Assembly (NCBI GenBank): GCA_963711495.1
Contig: CAVQEK010000004.1
Coordinates: 372,001 to 436,000 of the forward strand
Direction: 5' to 3'
Length of the DNA stretch: 64,000 nt
From: CAVQEK01 sp963711495
GTDB taxonomy: Bacteria; Bacteroidota; Bacteroidia; Cytophagales; Cyclobacteriaceae
A program made the translations under genes and the position numbers. The notes under the pieces are model-generated. The model worked only from the letters and a program-made list of their open reading frames with translations, did no database searches and was not told the DNA's origin. Below are positions 53,131-62,975 of the stretch, one piece after another (the first letter of the stretch is position 1; every line of letters begins with the position of its first letter).

Positions 53131-54591
53131 TCATATCTGGCGGCCACCCTGGATAAATGGAGATTTACTTGATCTTAGAAACTTTGGGTATCTTAAATGG
53201 ACCATCCCCGCGACTTCCTTTGCGGAAAATATCTTCCTGGCCGTGCCGTTTACAATCCTCTCCACTGACTGGACTGCAAATTCCACTTCTTCCATTGTAT
53301 TGTATAAATAGAAACTCAGCCGGCAACTTGCCGGTGGATTCAGATTTAGGTGCTTGTGGGCAAGCGTGGCGCAATGACAACCGGCCCTGGATTCAACGTC
53401 CATTTGGCTCAACTTTTCTGAGATGTCTATGGGGCTCCAACCTAAGACATTGAACGCGACCAGTCCGGTTCGGCGTGCCACATTTCTGGGACCGTATATT
53501 GTGATACCCTCAATGCTACTGAGAAAGTCCATTGCTTTTTGGGTGAGAGCGCGCAAATGATCGGAAACGGTGTTCATCGCTTTCTCAACAGATTGGGTGG
53601 TAATCTGAAGTCCGGTACGAAAATACAGGGGTTCATTTGGGCTTAAAACAAGATCGAGCAAAAGCCGAATAGCCTGTCCTGAGATAATCGTTCCAAGGAT
53701 GTTTGGCGTTCCCGCAGCGTATTTCCATGGCAGCGCATTATAATCCACTTTTTCAGGGCTTACCTGTCCTTCGGCGATCATGTCTCCACCATAAAGAAAC
53801 GGAAGTGAGGTTTGCAACAGATGCTCTTTGGCACACAATACGCCTACACCAAAAGGAGCCAGCATTTTATGGAAGGAAAATGAAAGGTAATCAACATCCA
53901 ATGCCTGAAAGTCAGTGAACGTGCTGGGAACCAACTGTGCACCATCTATTAAGGTTAATGAGCGATATTCGCCGTTTGGTTGAATATATCCGCTATTGTC
54001 AGCGATCTCTTTTACGCTCTGTAGCGGCACCTTGGTGCCGAAAAAATTGGAGGCACCTGTGCAACAGATCAGTTTGGTGTGTGAATCCACAAGTGAAGCC
54101 ATGTGGTTAAGGTCCAATTCTCCGGTATGGGGATCAAATCTCACAAGCCTGCATTCCACGTGAATGCCAAACTTTGGAAGAATTTCCTTGCAGAGCGCAT
54201 ACCACGGGACATAATTGGAGTTATGCTCCATCATGGTGGTCACCACGTTATCTCCATCGCGAAACTCAGTAAGCAGAGAATACATCACCAGGTTGTTCGC
54301 TTCTGTGGTGTTGCGTGTGAGCACTATATTTTCGCGTCCGGGTGCATTGATAAAACTGGCAATGGTGTCGTAAGCCCCTTCAAAGAGGTCTGTCATGAGT
54401 TTTGAGGCGTTGGATTGGCCGCGGTGAACATTTTCATAGTCGATGGCAAGCTCATTATACATATTTACCAGTTCCCTCGGGGGTTGGGTACTTGCGGCAT
54501 TGTTTGTGACAATGCGACCACTTCGCGGGAAAAGAAAATGACGCCGGATTGCGGCGACATTAAGCGTGTCAGGGTTTCTCCAAAGTTTCAT
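53131..54591 (-). CDS. Class V aminotransferase / SufS-like cysteine desulfurase homologue
   Basis: A 486-residue PLP enzyme. TNNAASTQPPRELVNMYNELAIDYENVHRGQSNASKLM is the SufS-type N terminus. IDGAQLVPSTF holds the PLP-pyridine Asp216; SFHKMLAPFGVGVL holds the Schiff-base Lys242; and ESRAGCHCATL (401-410) keeps the catalytic Cys407 at the place of the SufS RxGxxC loop. It is about 80 residues longer than SufS. Its surroundings (no suf genes, a LytTR system next door) argue that it is not the main Fe-S desulfurase. It may be a selenocysteine-lyase-like or secondary-metabolite enzyme. Confidence 0.82.
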   Translation of the reverse strand: MKLWRNPDTLNVAAIRRHFLFPRSGRIVTNNAASTQPPRELVNMYNELAIDYENVHRGQSNASKLMTDLFEGAYDTIASFINAPGRENIVLTRNTTEANNLVMYSLLTEFRDGDNVVTTMMEHNSNYVPWYALCKEILPKFGIHVECRLVRFDPHTGELDLNHMASLVDSHTKLICCTGASNFFGTKVPLQSVKEIADNSGYIQPNGEYRSLTLIDGAQLVPSTFTDFQALDVDYLSFSFHKMLAPFGVGVLCAKEHLLQTSLPFLYGGDMIAEGQVSPEKVDYNALPWKYAAGTPNILGTIISGQAIRLLLDLVLSPNEPLYFRTGLQITTQSVEKAMNTVSDHLRALTQKAMDFLSSIEGITIYGPRNVARRTGLVAFNVLGWSPIDISEKLSQMDVESRAGCHCATLAHKHLNLNPPASCRLSFYLYNTMEEVEFAVQSVERIVNGTARKIFSAKEVAGMVHLRYPKFLRSSKSPFIQGGRQI

Positions 54592-54871
54592 TTTGTTTTT
54601 TGCTTAAGTTTTGGTCCAGGAGATATTCAACAGGGCATTTCCTGCGATGAAATTGTATTACAAAACATGAAACGTGAATGAGAAGATCTCATGGCTTTTG
54701 GTTTTGGTCAATCTTCCAAATGTAGCGGCTGCTTCGGCTTTTTGGGAGTATCAATTCCTATCCGGCGGAATGGACTTTTTAAATGGTCGGATTACTTCGA
54801 TTGCCGGTTAAATTGGATAGGGTGAAAGGGGGTTTCCAGCAGACCAATTTCCCGGGATAATGTTGTTGTAA

Positions 54872-55621
54872 TCATACCCTGTCCAGCAACATCAGAAATT
54901 CCTCTTTTTTTCTTCTTGAAATGTCGACTTTTTGTCCGCCGCTCATGATTACATATCCACCTTCGCCTTTCATGTATTTTTGAACATGGCGTATATTGAT
55001 CAGAAAGGAATGATGTACCCGGCAAAATCCGGAATCCATCAGAATATTTTCGAACTCCTTGAGGTTTCTCGAGATCAGTTTTTTTGGCTTGCCCACCAAG
55101 AATACCGATGTGTAGTTTCCCTCGGCTTCACAGTAGATGACATCGTCGATATCAAAAAAATCGATCCCTTCCAAAGAAGGCACTGCAAGTCGCGAGATCT
55201 TTCCTGATTTATGCTGAACGTTATTCAAAACGGACTGATACTGGTATGTGTTGCTTTTCTGATGAAGTCGTTCTGTAACTTTCCTGATGGCGTGGATCAG
55301 ATCATCAACATCGATGGGTTTTAGCAAATAATCCAGCGCGCTGAATTTAATGGCTTTTATGGCATATTTGTCGTAGGCCGAAACAAAAATAACTTCAAAA
55401 GATATGGGATCAACCTGCTGCAGCACATCAAATCCGGACATCCGAGGCATTTGTACATCCAGAAACACTAGATCAGGGTTTAGGTTTTGAATGGCTTCAA
55501 TCCCTTTTTCAGGGGTATCGCATACCTGAATGATGAATACTTCGGGACAATATCTTTCTACTGATATTCTCAGCGCTTCGCGCCCGTCTTCTTCATCATC
55601 AATAATAATTGCGTTGATCAC
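54872..55621 (-). CDS. LytTR-family response regulator
   Basis: A 249-residue two-component regulator. Receiver residues 1-125 have DDEE (8-11), the phospho-acceptor Asp55 in LVFLDVQMPRMSG, and K/T-type switch residues in FVSAYDKYAIKA. The C-terminal LytTR DNA-binding domain runs from about 150 (VIYCEAEGNYTSVFL ... LISRNLKEFENILMDSGFCRVHHSFLINIRHVQKYMKG). It is 26 bp after its cognate kinase on the same strand. The targets are unknown; the adjacent secreted-protein cluster is one possibility by location. Confidence 0.92.
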   Translation of the reverse strand: MINAIIIDDEEDGREALRISVERYCPEVFIIQVCDTPEKGIEAIQNLNPDLVFLDVQMPRMSGFDVLQQVDPISFEVIFVSAYDKYAIKAIKFSALDYLLKPIDVDDLIHAIRKVTERLHQKSNTYQYQSVLNNVQHKSGKISRLAVPSLEGIDFFDIDDVIYCEAEGNYTSVFLVGKPKKLISRNLKEFENILMDSGFCRVHHSFLINIRHVQKYMKGEGGYVIMSGGQKVDISRRKKEEFLMLLDRV

Positions 55622-55647
55622 ATTTAGATGGATTTATTTTTGGAATT

Positions 55648-57636
55648 TTAAGAAACCGGAATATTGATATCAACCCGAGTACCCAGGGCCTCTTCATCGC
55701 GGCCTTTCAGATCGGTAATATGGATCAGCTCCTGTAATTTTTCTTTACTCAATAGCCTTAGCCGCTCTTCGGTGATCTTCATCCCCATCGACTTCGATTT
55801 CCACACCGAATTTTGGCGAAGTGCTTTTGCTTTTTCCCTACCCACGCCATTGTCTTCGATGGAGCAAAACAAGCGGTTTCCTTCTTCTTTGACGATTATA
55901 TTAATTTTCCCATTTTCCTTTTCTTCCCGGTGCATCAATCCGTGCCAGATGGCATTTTCCACAAAAGGCTGCAAGATCATGGGGGGTAAGAAGGTATTTT
56001 CGGGTTCGATCTCATGATCCACCAATATACTGTAGCTGATCTTTTCCTTGAATCTCAACTCTTCCAGTTGAATGTAGGACTCAATCATTGCCAGTTCATT
56101 TTCCAGAGAAACCTGGTTGGTTTCTGAGTTTTCCAGGATCAGGCGCACCAGTTTTGAAAATTTAGACAGATAGCGGGAGGCATTCTCCGGCTCGCCTTCC
56201 AGGATCATCCGGTTTATGGAATTCATACAATTAAAAAGAAAATGGGGGTTGATCTGGGCGCGGAGCGCTTTCATTTCCAGTTCGCTCAGTTGTCGTTTGA
56301 AATTTGCCTCTTTTATTTCTTCATTCTTTGCTGCCAGCAATTTTTGATTGCGCAATCGCTGGCGAAATATGTAAAATAATAGAACCGACAGCACGCACAT
56401 GAACAAAAATCCAACTGAGAAAGCCTTTTTTAGCGTCGCCTGACGGTCCGTTTCTTTTTGTTGAATTTCCTTTTCCTTGGCCAATAGCGTGATCTGTTTA
56501 TCTTTTTTTTCAGTTTCGTATTTTGTCTCCAGTTCGGCTATCTGGTTTAAATGGTTTTTGTTGATCAGGCTATCTTTCCATTTCTCGAATTCTTTTCGGT
56601 AGTTGAGGGCCAATTTAAAATTTCCAGTTTCTTCATAATTATATGAATAGCTAAGGTATATATTCTTCATTTCTTCCTTCATTGCCAAGGCTCGGGCCAA
56701 TTCCAACGCTTCGTCTAACATTTTATTTGATAATATATAATTCCCTGAAATCGCCTCTATAACCGCAATGGCATGATTTGCATAAAGTATTCCTCGTTTA
56801 GAATTGATTTTTATTGCTAACTCTTTTGCGTTCTTAAAATAAAACAATGCAGAATCCAACTTTTCGAGCTGTTGATAAAGTAAACCTATATTATACAGAT
56901 CAATCCGGGCATCTTCCAGAGCGCCAAGTTCCTGATTGATTTTAAGTGACTGTTGACAGTATTCTAATGCATGCGCATAATCTCTCTTTGTCCGGTATAC
57001 CAATGCAATATTTCCTAATGCATTTGCTTCTCCTTGTTTGTTCCCGATATTCCTGGCAACTTCCAGACCCTGCAGGTAATATTGTAAGGCTTTTTCAATA
57101 TTCTGTAAACGAAAATAAGCACTACCGATATTTGTGTAACATTTTCCCATACCAACACTATCATTCAACGCTTCATATTTGGTAAGCGCCTGAAAGAGGT
57201 CTTTCACTGCTTTGTCGTAATCTCCCAATAATGAATAAACAACCCCTCGTTCTATATAGTAAGTTGCTTCAATTTCGGGATCTTTAAGGATATCGTTTTG
57301 TTTTCTTACTTCCACAAGGGCCTGCATCGCATCCTCATATGATCCTTTTCTCCATAAATAATAATCCAATTGTAAATAGCCTTTGCATATTCTTTTTTTA
57401 TCATCAATTTTCTCGCTGAGGTTAATAGCCTTACGAAGATATGCCATGGCCTGGGTAGTATCTTCTGAAAACAGACTTTTGTGCAAAGAAATATACAGGT
57501 CTACTTGTGTTGAATCAGGCGGATTTGCTTTTAACAAAGCAATCAGGCTGTCGGTTTTATTTTGAGCAAATACCCGGAATTGTGAGAGCATCACAGTTAA
57601 AAAAAGCAGTATAACAATGAAAACTGATCTGTTCAT
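55648..57636 (-). CDS. TPR-containing LytS-type sensor histidine kinase
   Basis: A 662-residue kinase. It has a signal peptide (ends VFAQ), then about seven TPR-like repeats (residues 40-360, e.g. GKCYTNIGSAYFRLQNIEKALQYYLQGLEVA). A coiled coil follows, then one membrane helix (404-425), a second coiled coil and a His_kinase domain with phospho-acceptor His465 in QINPHFLFN. A GHKL ATPase domain (PPMILQPFVENAIWHGLMHREEKENGKI ... CSIEDNGVGREKA) is complete. The TPR region should face the periplasm, where it may sense a protein partner. It is the partner of the LytTR regulator at 54872. Confidence 0.92.
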   Translation of the reverse strand: MNRSVFIVILLFLTVMLSQFRVFAQNKTDSLIALLKANPPDSTQVDLYISLHKSLFSEDTTQAMAYLRKAINLSEKIDDKKRICKGYLQLDYYLWRKGSYEDAMQALVEVRKQNDILKDPEIEATYYIERGVVYSLLGDYDKAVKDLFQALTKYEALNDSVGMGKCYTNIGSAYFRLQNIEKALQYYLQGLEVARNIGNKQGEANALGNIALVYRTKRDYAHALEYCQQSLKINQELGALEDARIDLYNIGLLYQQLEKLDSALFYFKNAKELAIKINSKRGILYANHAIAVIEAISGNYILSNKMLDEALELARALAMKEEMKNIYLSYSYNYEETGNFKLALNYRKEFEKWKDSLINKNHLNQIAELETKYETEKKDKQITLLAKEKEIQQKETDRQATLKKAFSVGFLFMCVLSVLLFYIFRQRLRNQKLLAAKNEEIKEANFKRQLSELEMKALRAQINPHFLFNCMNSINRMILEGEPENASRYLSKFSKLVRLILENSETNQVSLENELAMIESYIQLEELRFKEKISYSILVDHEIEPENTFLPPMILQPFVENAIWHGLMHREEKENGKINIIVKEEGNRLFCSIEDNGVGREKAKALRQNSVWKSKSMGMKITEERLRLLSKEKLQELIHITDLKGRDEEALGTRVDINIPVS

Positions 57637-57890
57637 GGGTTCATATTTTAATTTTTGCCAAGCGGTATGGACCTGCCGGTAAAAAGCAGATGAGGTTATA
57701 GGTTTTATCTTGGGTATGTGCCCGGACTTGTAAGTGATTCACCAAAGGGGAAAGCAGTTTTGATAAAACTACATATCGGTTCATGGGTTCTGATGTATAA
57801 CTGTAATTTAATACTTTGCATCACATCTTAAAAGAGAAAATGGTCTTAAAATTTAGTGTATAAAATCACATGACATTTACGTAAAACCAT

Positions 57891-58562
57891 ATGTGGCGGT
57901 CAATCGGCTATAGATGGTTAGTATTTTGCTATAACTGGCGGTTCGAGTTATTTTGGCGAATAGTAGTTTTTATATTCAGCAAGACGGGTACATTTCGTCA
58001 GCGGTTTAATGAGCGCGTGGAGTTGATCAACGGCAGGATATTCAAAATTTCTCCGGTGCCTTCTGAACAGCATCATAAAATTTCATATAATATCACAAGT
58101 ATATGATCAGATTATTTAAATAATAAGCCGAGCGGTGTTTATTATGCCCCTTTCGATGTGCAACTTCCTTTAAAAAATTCAATTGATGAAAAAGAGATTT
58201 ACACGGTAGTCCAGCCTGATATTGTTGTTATTTTCAATCAATCTAAAATTGATGAAAAAGGTTACCTGAGAGTACCCGATTTAGTATCTGAAATTTTATC
58301 CGGGTCGACTTTCCAGAAGGATATTCACGAAAAATATGACTTGTACGAATCTTCGAGTGTGAAAGAATATTGGATTGTAGATCTTTTGGAGCACACCATT
58401 CAGATCAATATTTTGAATGAGCGGAAGAAATATCTTCCCGGTCGTCTGCTTACCAGAGGAGATCGGGTATGCAGCGGCGATTTCAAAAACCTTTGTATCG
58501 ATCTTGACTTAATCATTCCTTTAATTGTTGAAGAGCCTGAAGGGGCATATAGAAGATTGTAA
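57891..58562 (+). pseudogene. Uma2-family (DUF820) restriction-like endonuclease, broken by in-frame stop
   Basis: The homologous part starts near 57996 (RFNERVELINGRIFKISPVPSEQHHKIS). It is interrupted by TGA at 58104-58106, then resumes in the same frame with NNKPSGVYYAPFDVQLPL, VVQPDIVVIFNQSKIDEKGYLRVPDLVSEILS and YDLYESSSVKEYWIVD, which contain the family's PDxxxxxxxxK-like active site residues. The end is normal. The sequence before about 57996 does not match the family N terminus, so a second lesion there is likely. Uma2 genes are often present in many copies in Saprospiria and Cyanobacteria; the role is unknown. Confidence 0.72.
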
Positions 58563-58971
58563 AAAATGTCATGAAACATACGAGTTTATCAAAATCTCAG
58601 GTACCTGAGTGGATCACTTTTAACGGTCACCATCCTTTACAATTGTTTGTATCATTAAATACCTTATGTGTCCCAATCCAATCTGCCAGGGAAAATAATT
58701 CTTAGCTATTCATTATATCAAGTTATACGGTATGATCGTTAGTTTCAAAAAGACCGCAAATCCTGTTATTGGATTCTATCACAAAAATATTTAGTTAAAA
58801 ATCAATCCTAATCGCGCCAATATAAATTATTTTTTGTATAGTGTTATTCAGACCGCAACAAGATGTTTATTTCGAATAAATTAATAAAATATCCGTTTTA
58901 TTACCAATAATCATAAATTTATTGATTTTAATTTAAAATATATTACATTACCAGATGTAATTTTATGATTT
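58563..58971. other. Intergenic region upstream of the Anbu operon
   Basis: About 410 bp without a gene, AT-rich. Apart from the inverted repeat at 58942-58961, I see no RNA gene or coding frame. It should contain the promoter of the Anbu operon. Confidence 0.5.
58942..58961. promoter_or_regulatory. Inverted repeat, possible operator or 5'-UTR hairpin of the Anbu operon
   Basis: ATTACAT and ATGTAAT form a perfect 7-bp inverted repeat with a 6-bp spacer. It ends 10 bp before the ATG of the first gene, so it could be an operator for a dimeric repressor or an RNA hairpin that covers the ribosome-binding region. Confidence 0.45.
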
Positions 58972-60396
58972 ATGAATATCAGCGAATATCCGAACAATGG
59001 ACTCTATGATGAAATGTTCGATGAACAGTTAAACGTTCGTCCGAATTACCAGTTATTTTTTGACCGGTTGGAAAAACTCAGCCCAAAAAAAATGATGCAA
59101 CTGCAGCAGGCTACAGATCGGGCCCAACTATTGATGGGCATGACATTTAATGTCTATGGCGAACAGGAAGGAATCGAGCGGATCCTGAAACTGGATATCA
59201 TACCACGAGTCATTGCCGCGAATGATTGGGCAGTGATCGAATCAGGTCTGAAGCAGCGCATCTATGCCCTCAATTTGTTTCTTGACGATATTTATCATGA
59301 AAAGAAGATCCTTAAAGACAAGGTCATTCCGGCTGATATCATCGAAAGTTGCCCCGCCTACCTGAAACAATGTGTTGAATTAAATCCACCGAAAGGTATT
59401 TGGTGTCACATTACTGGTTCGGATATTGTCCGGCATAACGATGGAAATTTCTACGTGTTGGAAGATAACCTGCGTTGTCCGTCAGGGGTTTCTTATTTGC
59501 TGGAAAACCGCGAAATACTGAAACACACCTTTCCTGAAGTTTTTAACCAACTTCTCGTGAGGCCGGTTTATGACTATCCGTTCAAATTGCTGGATATATT
59601 GGAATATCTTCCCGACAAGGATAATCCAGTTGTGGCGGTGCTGACGCCCGGGATTTATAATTCCGCTTATTTTGAACATTCTTATCTGGCATTGCAGATG
59701 GGCACTGAACTGGTAGAAGGACGGGATTTAGTGGTGAAAGATGATTATGTTTATATGTTCACGACCAAAGGTCTCCAGCGCGTAGATGTACTCTATCGTC
59801 GTATTGATGATATCTTTATGGATCCTACCACCTTCAGAGCTGATTCCATGTTAGGGATTCCGGGCCTTTACGATGTGTATAAAAAAGGCAGGGTGGCCCT
59901 TGCCAACGCACCCGGCACCGGTGTGGCAGATGATAAAGCCATCTATGCCTATGTACCCGATGTGATCCGGTATTATATGAATGAAGAACCTATTTTAGCC
60001 AATGTTCCGACTTATATCTGCAATAGGCCAAATGAAATGCAGCATGTGCTGGAAAATATGGGTCAATTGGTAGTGAAAGAAACCAATGCAGCGGGCGGAT
60101 ATGGCATGTTGATCGGTCCACATGCTTCCAAAGCAGAAATTGAGCAGTTCCAGCTAAAAGTGAAAAGCAATCCCAGAAATTATATTGCTCAGCCAACCTT
60201 GTCATTATCTACGGTTCCCAGTGTAATAGATGGACATATTGAACCCAGGCATGTGGATCTCAGACCATATATCCTCTACGGTGAAGATATTGAGGTGATC
60301 CCCGGGGCACTATCCAGGGTGGCTTTAAAGAAGGGGTCATTGGTGGTGAACTCGTCACAGGGTGGGGGAAGTAAAGATACCTGGGTTTTGAATTAA
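58972..60396 (+). CDS. Circularly permuted ATP-grasp protein (DUF404/DUF407), Anbu operon
   Basis: A 474-residue protein with YDEMFDEQLNVRPNYQLFFDRLEKLSPKKMMQLQ near the start. The CP-ATP-grasp core follows: PKGIWCHITGSDIVRHNDGNFYVLEDNLRCPSGVSYLLENRE, DIFMDPTTFRADSMLGIPGLYDVYKKGRVALANAPGTGVADDKAIYAYVPDVI, and VVKETNAAGGYGMLIGP with PHAS. These enzymes are thought to make a peptide or amide bond using ATP; the product is unknown. It is the first of four genes that are the standard partners of the Anbu peptidase: ATP-grasp, alpha-E, Anbu, transglutaminase. Confidence 0.92.
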   Translation: MNISEYPNNGLYDEMFDEQLNVRPNYQLFFDRLEKLSPKKMMQLQQATDRAQLLMGMTFNVYGEQEGIERILKLDIIPRVIAANDWAVIESGLKQRIYALNLFLDDIYHEKKILKDKVIPADIIESCPAYLKQCVELNPPKGIWCHITGSDIVRHNDGNFYVLEDNLRCPSGVSYLLENREILKHTFPEVFNQLLVRPVYDYPFKLLDILEYLPDKDNPVVAVLTPGIYNSAYFEHSYLALQMGTELVEGRDLVVKDDYVYMFTTKGLQRVDVLYRRIDDIFMDPTTFRADSMLGIPGLYDVYKKGRVALANAPGTGVADDKAIYAYVPDVIRYYMNEEPILANVPTYICNRPNEMQHVLENMGQLVVKETNAAGGYGMLIGPHASKAEIEQFQLKVKSNPRNYIAQPTLSLSTVPSVIDGHIEPRHVDLRPYILYGEDIEVIPGALSRVALKKGSLVVNSSQGGGSKDTWVLN

Positions 60397-60408
60397 TAAT
60401 TTTAATCT

Positions 60409-61362
60409 ATGTTAAGCCGAGTAGCAGAATCAATTTATTGGATGAGTCGATATGTGGAACGTGCAGAAAACAATGCCCGCTTTCTGGACGTTAACTTCAA
60501 TTTCACACTTGATAGTTCCCTGGGCTTGGAGGAACATTGGCAACCATTGTTAAGTGCTACAGCTTCTTCCAGGTTATTTCAACAGTATTATGACAAACCC
60601 ACACGCGAAAATGTGATCTTTTTTATTGCATTTGATCGCAATAATGCCAGCTCTATTTATTCATGCATCATCAGTGCCAGGGAAAATGCGCGGGTCATCA
60701 GGGAAAACCTCACCAAAGAGACCTGGGAGGAGATCAACGACCTTTACCTAATGGTGAAAGAAGGTGCATCCAAAGATTATTACAAAAAACGCGACCCGAG
60801 GAAATTCTTTGACAAAATTAAAAAAGGATGTCAGCTATTGCTAGGTATGGCAGAAAATACAGTTTCCAGGACGGAAGGCTGGCATTTTGGTAAGATTGGA
60901 CAATACCTGGAACGCGCCGACAACACATCGCGGATCCTTGATGTGAAATATCATATTTTATTGCCCTCAGTCACCGCAGTAGGATCGCCGGTTGACATTA
61001 TACAGTGGGCTTCTCTTTTGAAATCTGTCACGGCCTATAACATGTACCGGCGTATTTATGGAAAAATCATTCCTTTGAATATTGCCCGGTTTTTAATCCT
61101 TGATAAATATTTTCCGCGTGCCATTTTTTATTGTTTAAGAGCGGCAGAATTCTCCTTACACGAAATATCCGGGGGCTTAAAACCAGGTTTTGTCAATATT
61201 GCAGAAAAAAAGATGGGAATCGTTCGCTCAGAATTGGAATATGAAGATATGGATGATATTTTTGCAAGTGGCCTTCATGAATTTCTTGATCAGACACAGG
61301 TCAAATTGATCGGTGTCTCCAACGCTATTCACAAGGTCTTCTTTTCTTATGGGATTAAATAA
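60409..61362 (+). CDS. Alpha-E domain protein, Anbu operon
   Basis: A 317-residue all-alpha protein. MLSRVAESIYWMSRYVERAENNARFLDVNFN is the alpha-E signature start, and IGQYLERADNTSRILDVKYHILLPS a second conserved part with Glu and Arg residues. It lies 12 bp after the ATP-grasp gene and 6 bp before Anbu. Alpha-E proteins nearly always accompany CP-ATP-grasp and are probably their structural or catalytic partner. No signal peptide. Confidence 0.92.
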   Translation: MLSRVAESIYWMSRYVERAENNARFLDVNFNFTLDSSLGLEEHWQPLLSATASSRLFQQYYDKPTRENVIFFIAFDRNNASSIYSCIISARENARVIRENLTKETWEEINDLYLMVKEGASKDYYKKRDPRKFFDKIKKGCQLLLGMAENTVSRTEGWHFGKIGQYLERADNTSRILDVKYHILLPSVTAVGSPVDIIQWASLLKSVTAYNMYRRIYGKIIPLNIARFLILDKYFPRAIFYCLRAAEFSLHEISGGLKPGFVNIAEKKMGIVRSELEYEDMDDIFASGLHEFLDQTQVKLIGVSNAIHKVFFSYGIK

Positions 61363-61368
61363 AATTGT

Positions 61369-62121
61369 GTGACCTACTGTTTGGGAATTAAAATAAAAGG
61401 CGGCCTGATCGGCATTGCTGATACCAGGATTACTTCGGGAAATGAAACTACTTTTGCTAAAAAGGTATTTGTCCTTAACCGCAAAAAACATTCACTTTTC
61501 ATTATGACTTCAGGCTTGCGATCCATTCGGGACAAAGTCATAACCTATTTCAATGAAGTAATCGAAGAACAAGATGAAAATTTCAACAAGTTATACAAAG
61601 CAGTAAATGCCTTTGCTGATCAGGTACGTCGTGTCGGTCGGGAAGACCTTAAACCACTGGAAGATGCTGGTTTTCAGTTCAATTTTCACGCCATAGTAGG
61701 AGGCCAGCTGGAAAATGACGCTGAACATAAACTTTTTTTACTGTATCCCCAGGGTAACTGGGTTGAGGTCGGTAAAGCCTCCCCATACATTATTATCGGA
61801 AATACGGGTTATGGCAAACCCATTCTTGACCGGTCGGTAAATTATGAATCGGATTTCACCTATGCCTTGAAAAGCGGTTTTCTTTCTTTTGATGCTACCC
61901 ATATAAGTTCCAATGATGTGGAATATCCGCTGGATGTTGTGCTGTATAAAAAGGATTCATACCAGATTGTAGAGCATCGCTATGAAAAACAGGACCTGCA
62001 ACACCTGTCGGCTTTTTGGAGGGATAAAATTGCTCAAGGGGTAAATGAATTGCCTTCGGAATGGATGAATAAGATCCTGGCAAAGATGCCCGGAGTGGAT
62101 GCCGAAGAATTGATACGCTGA
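61369..62121 (+). CDS. Anbu, proteasome-related N-terminal-nucleophile peptidase
   Basis: A 250-residue HslV/20S-like protein of the Anbu (ancestral beta subunit) type. The sequence after the initiator Met is TYCLGIKIKGGLIGIADTRITSG: Thr2 is the catalytic nucleophile once Met is removed, and Asp17-type and Lys33-type partners follow (ADTRIT, FAKKVFVL). The start codon is GTG. It lacks an N-terminal propeptide, as in known Anbu proteins, which form open helical or lock-washer rings. It overlaps the transglutaminase gene by 1 bp (TGATG). Its natural substrate is unknown. Confidence 0.92.
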   Translation: MTYCLGIKIKGGLIGIADTRITSGNETTFAKKVFVLNRKKHSLFIMTSGLRSIRDKVITYFNEVIEEQDENFNKLYKAVNAFADQVRRVGREDLKPLEDAGFQFNFHAIVGGQLENDAEHKLFLLYPQGNWVEVGKASPYIIIGNTGYGKPILDRSVNYESDFTYALKSGFLSFDATHISSNDVEYPLDVVLYKKDSYQIVEHRYEKQDLQHLSAFWRDKIAQGVNELPSEWMNKILAKMPGVDAEELIR

Positions 62122-62972
62122 TGTCAGTTAATTTTCAAATCAGGCATCAGTCTCAATATGAATTCGATATTCCGGTTTATCTGGAACCACATCAATTACT
62201 GTTTTATCCAAAAAACAATCATCAGCAGAAAGTTCATGCATTCAACATGAAAATTGACCCCACCCCAGCGGGTATTTCGGGGTTGTTGGATTTGCAAGAC
62301 AATCAGGCCTGCCTGGCGTGGTTTAACGGTGAACATCGTGACCTAAATGTGACGGCAGAATCGAGGGTAGAATTGTTCACAGATTTATCCATGGATTTTT
62401 TAATCTATCCATTTGAATGCATGGAACTGGGGTTTAAATATGATGGGCTGTCTGAATATCATTTGAGGCAATATTTATTGGCATCGCCGCCAGCTCATTC
62501 CGTGGTCGACTATGCTGAACAGCTCCGGCACAATCATGGCCCTGGTACCATAAGTTTTTTACTGGAATCCACAAGGCAGATCCATGAGGACTTTGAAATA
62601 GTCAACCGGGAAACAGGTCATCCTCATTCTGCAGAAGATACTATAAAATTAGGAAGCGGTTCTTGCCGGGACCTGGTGGTATTGCAAATGGCCGTATGTC
62701 GCCATTTAGGCTTGGCGAGCCGATTTGTAAGTGGTTATCTGTACCATGGTGTCGACGGCGAAGTGCATGAACTGCATGCCTGGACTGAAGTTTATGTACC
62801 AGGAGCAGGCTGGTTGGCGTTTGATCCTACCATTGGTTTTATGACTGCCGGAGACCATATTAAAGTAGCCAGTGGCGCGGTACCGGAACTCACTTTACCC
62901 ATAAGGGGTACATTTAGGGGTAGTGCGACATCGACACTTATAACCAATGTATTGATCGAAAAACAAGAGTAG
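62121..62972 (+). CDS. Transglutaminase-like cysteine protease, Anbu operon
   Basis: A 283-residue protein. After a beta-sandwich N-terminal domain (about 1-120) typical of the bacterial transglutaminase N group, the papain-like domain has the triad Cys182 (GSGSCRDLVVLQMAV), His219 (EVHELHAWTEVYVP) and Asp235 (WLAFDPTIG). It could cleave or form a glutamyl amide bond, perhaps on the product of the ATP-grasp. It is coupled to Anbu by start-stop overlap. No signal peptide. Confidence 0.92.
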   Translation: MSVNFQIRHQSQYEFDIPVYLEPHQLLFYPKNNHQQKVHAFNMKIDPTPAGISGLLDLQDNQACLAWFNGEHRDLNVTAESRVELFTDLSMDFLIYPFECMELGFKYDGLSEYHLRQYLLASPPAHSVVDYAEQLRHNHGPGTISFLLESTRQIHEDFEIVNRETGHPHSAEDTIKLGSGSCRDLVVLQMAVCRHLGLASRFVSGYLYHGVDGEVHELHAWTEVYVPGAGWLAFDPTIGFMTAGDHIKVASGAVPELTLPIRGTFRGSATSTLITNVLIEKQE

Positions 62973-62975
62973 TTC

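Noticed and set aside
58104..58106. TGA in the Uma2 gene read as selenocysteine
   Set aside because: No SECIS-like hairpin is apparent after it, the family has no selenocysteine, and the N terminus is also degraded, so a pseudogene is simpler.
61895..62083. Minus-strand small frame inside Anbu
   Set aside because: It lies fully within a strongly supported gene and has no independent evidence.
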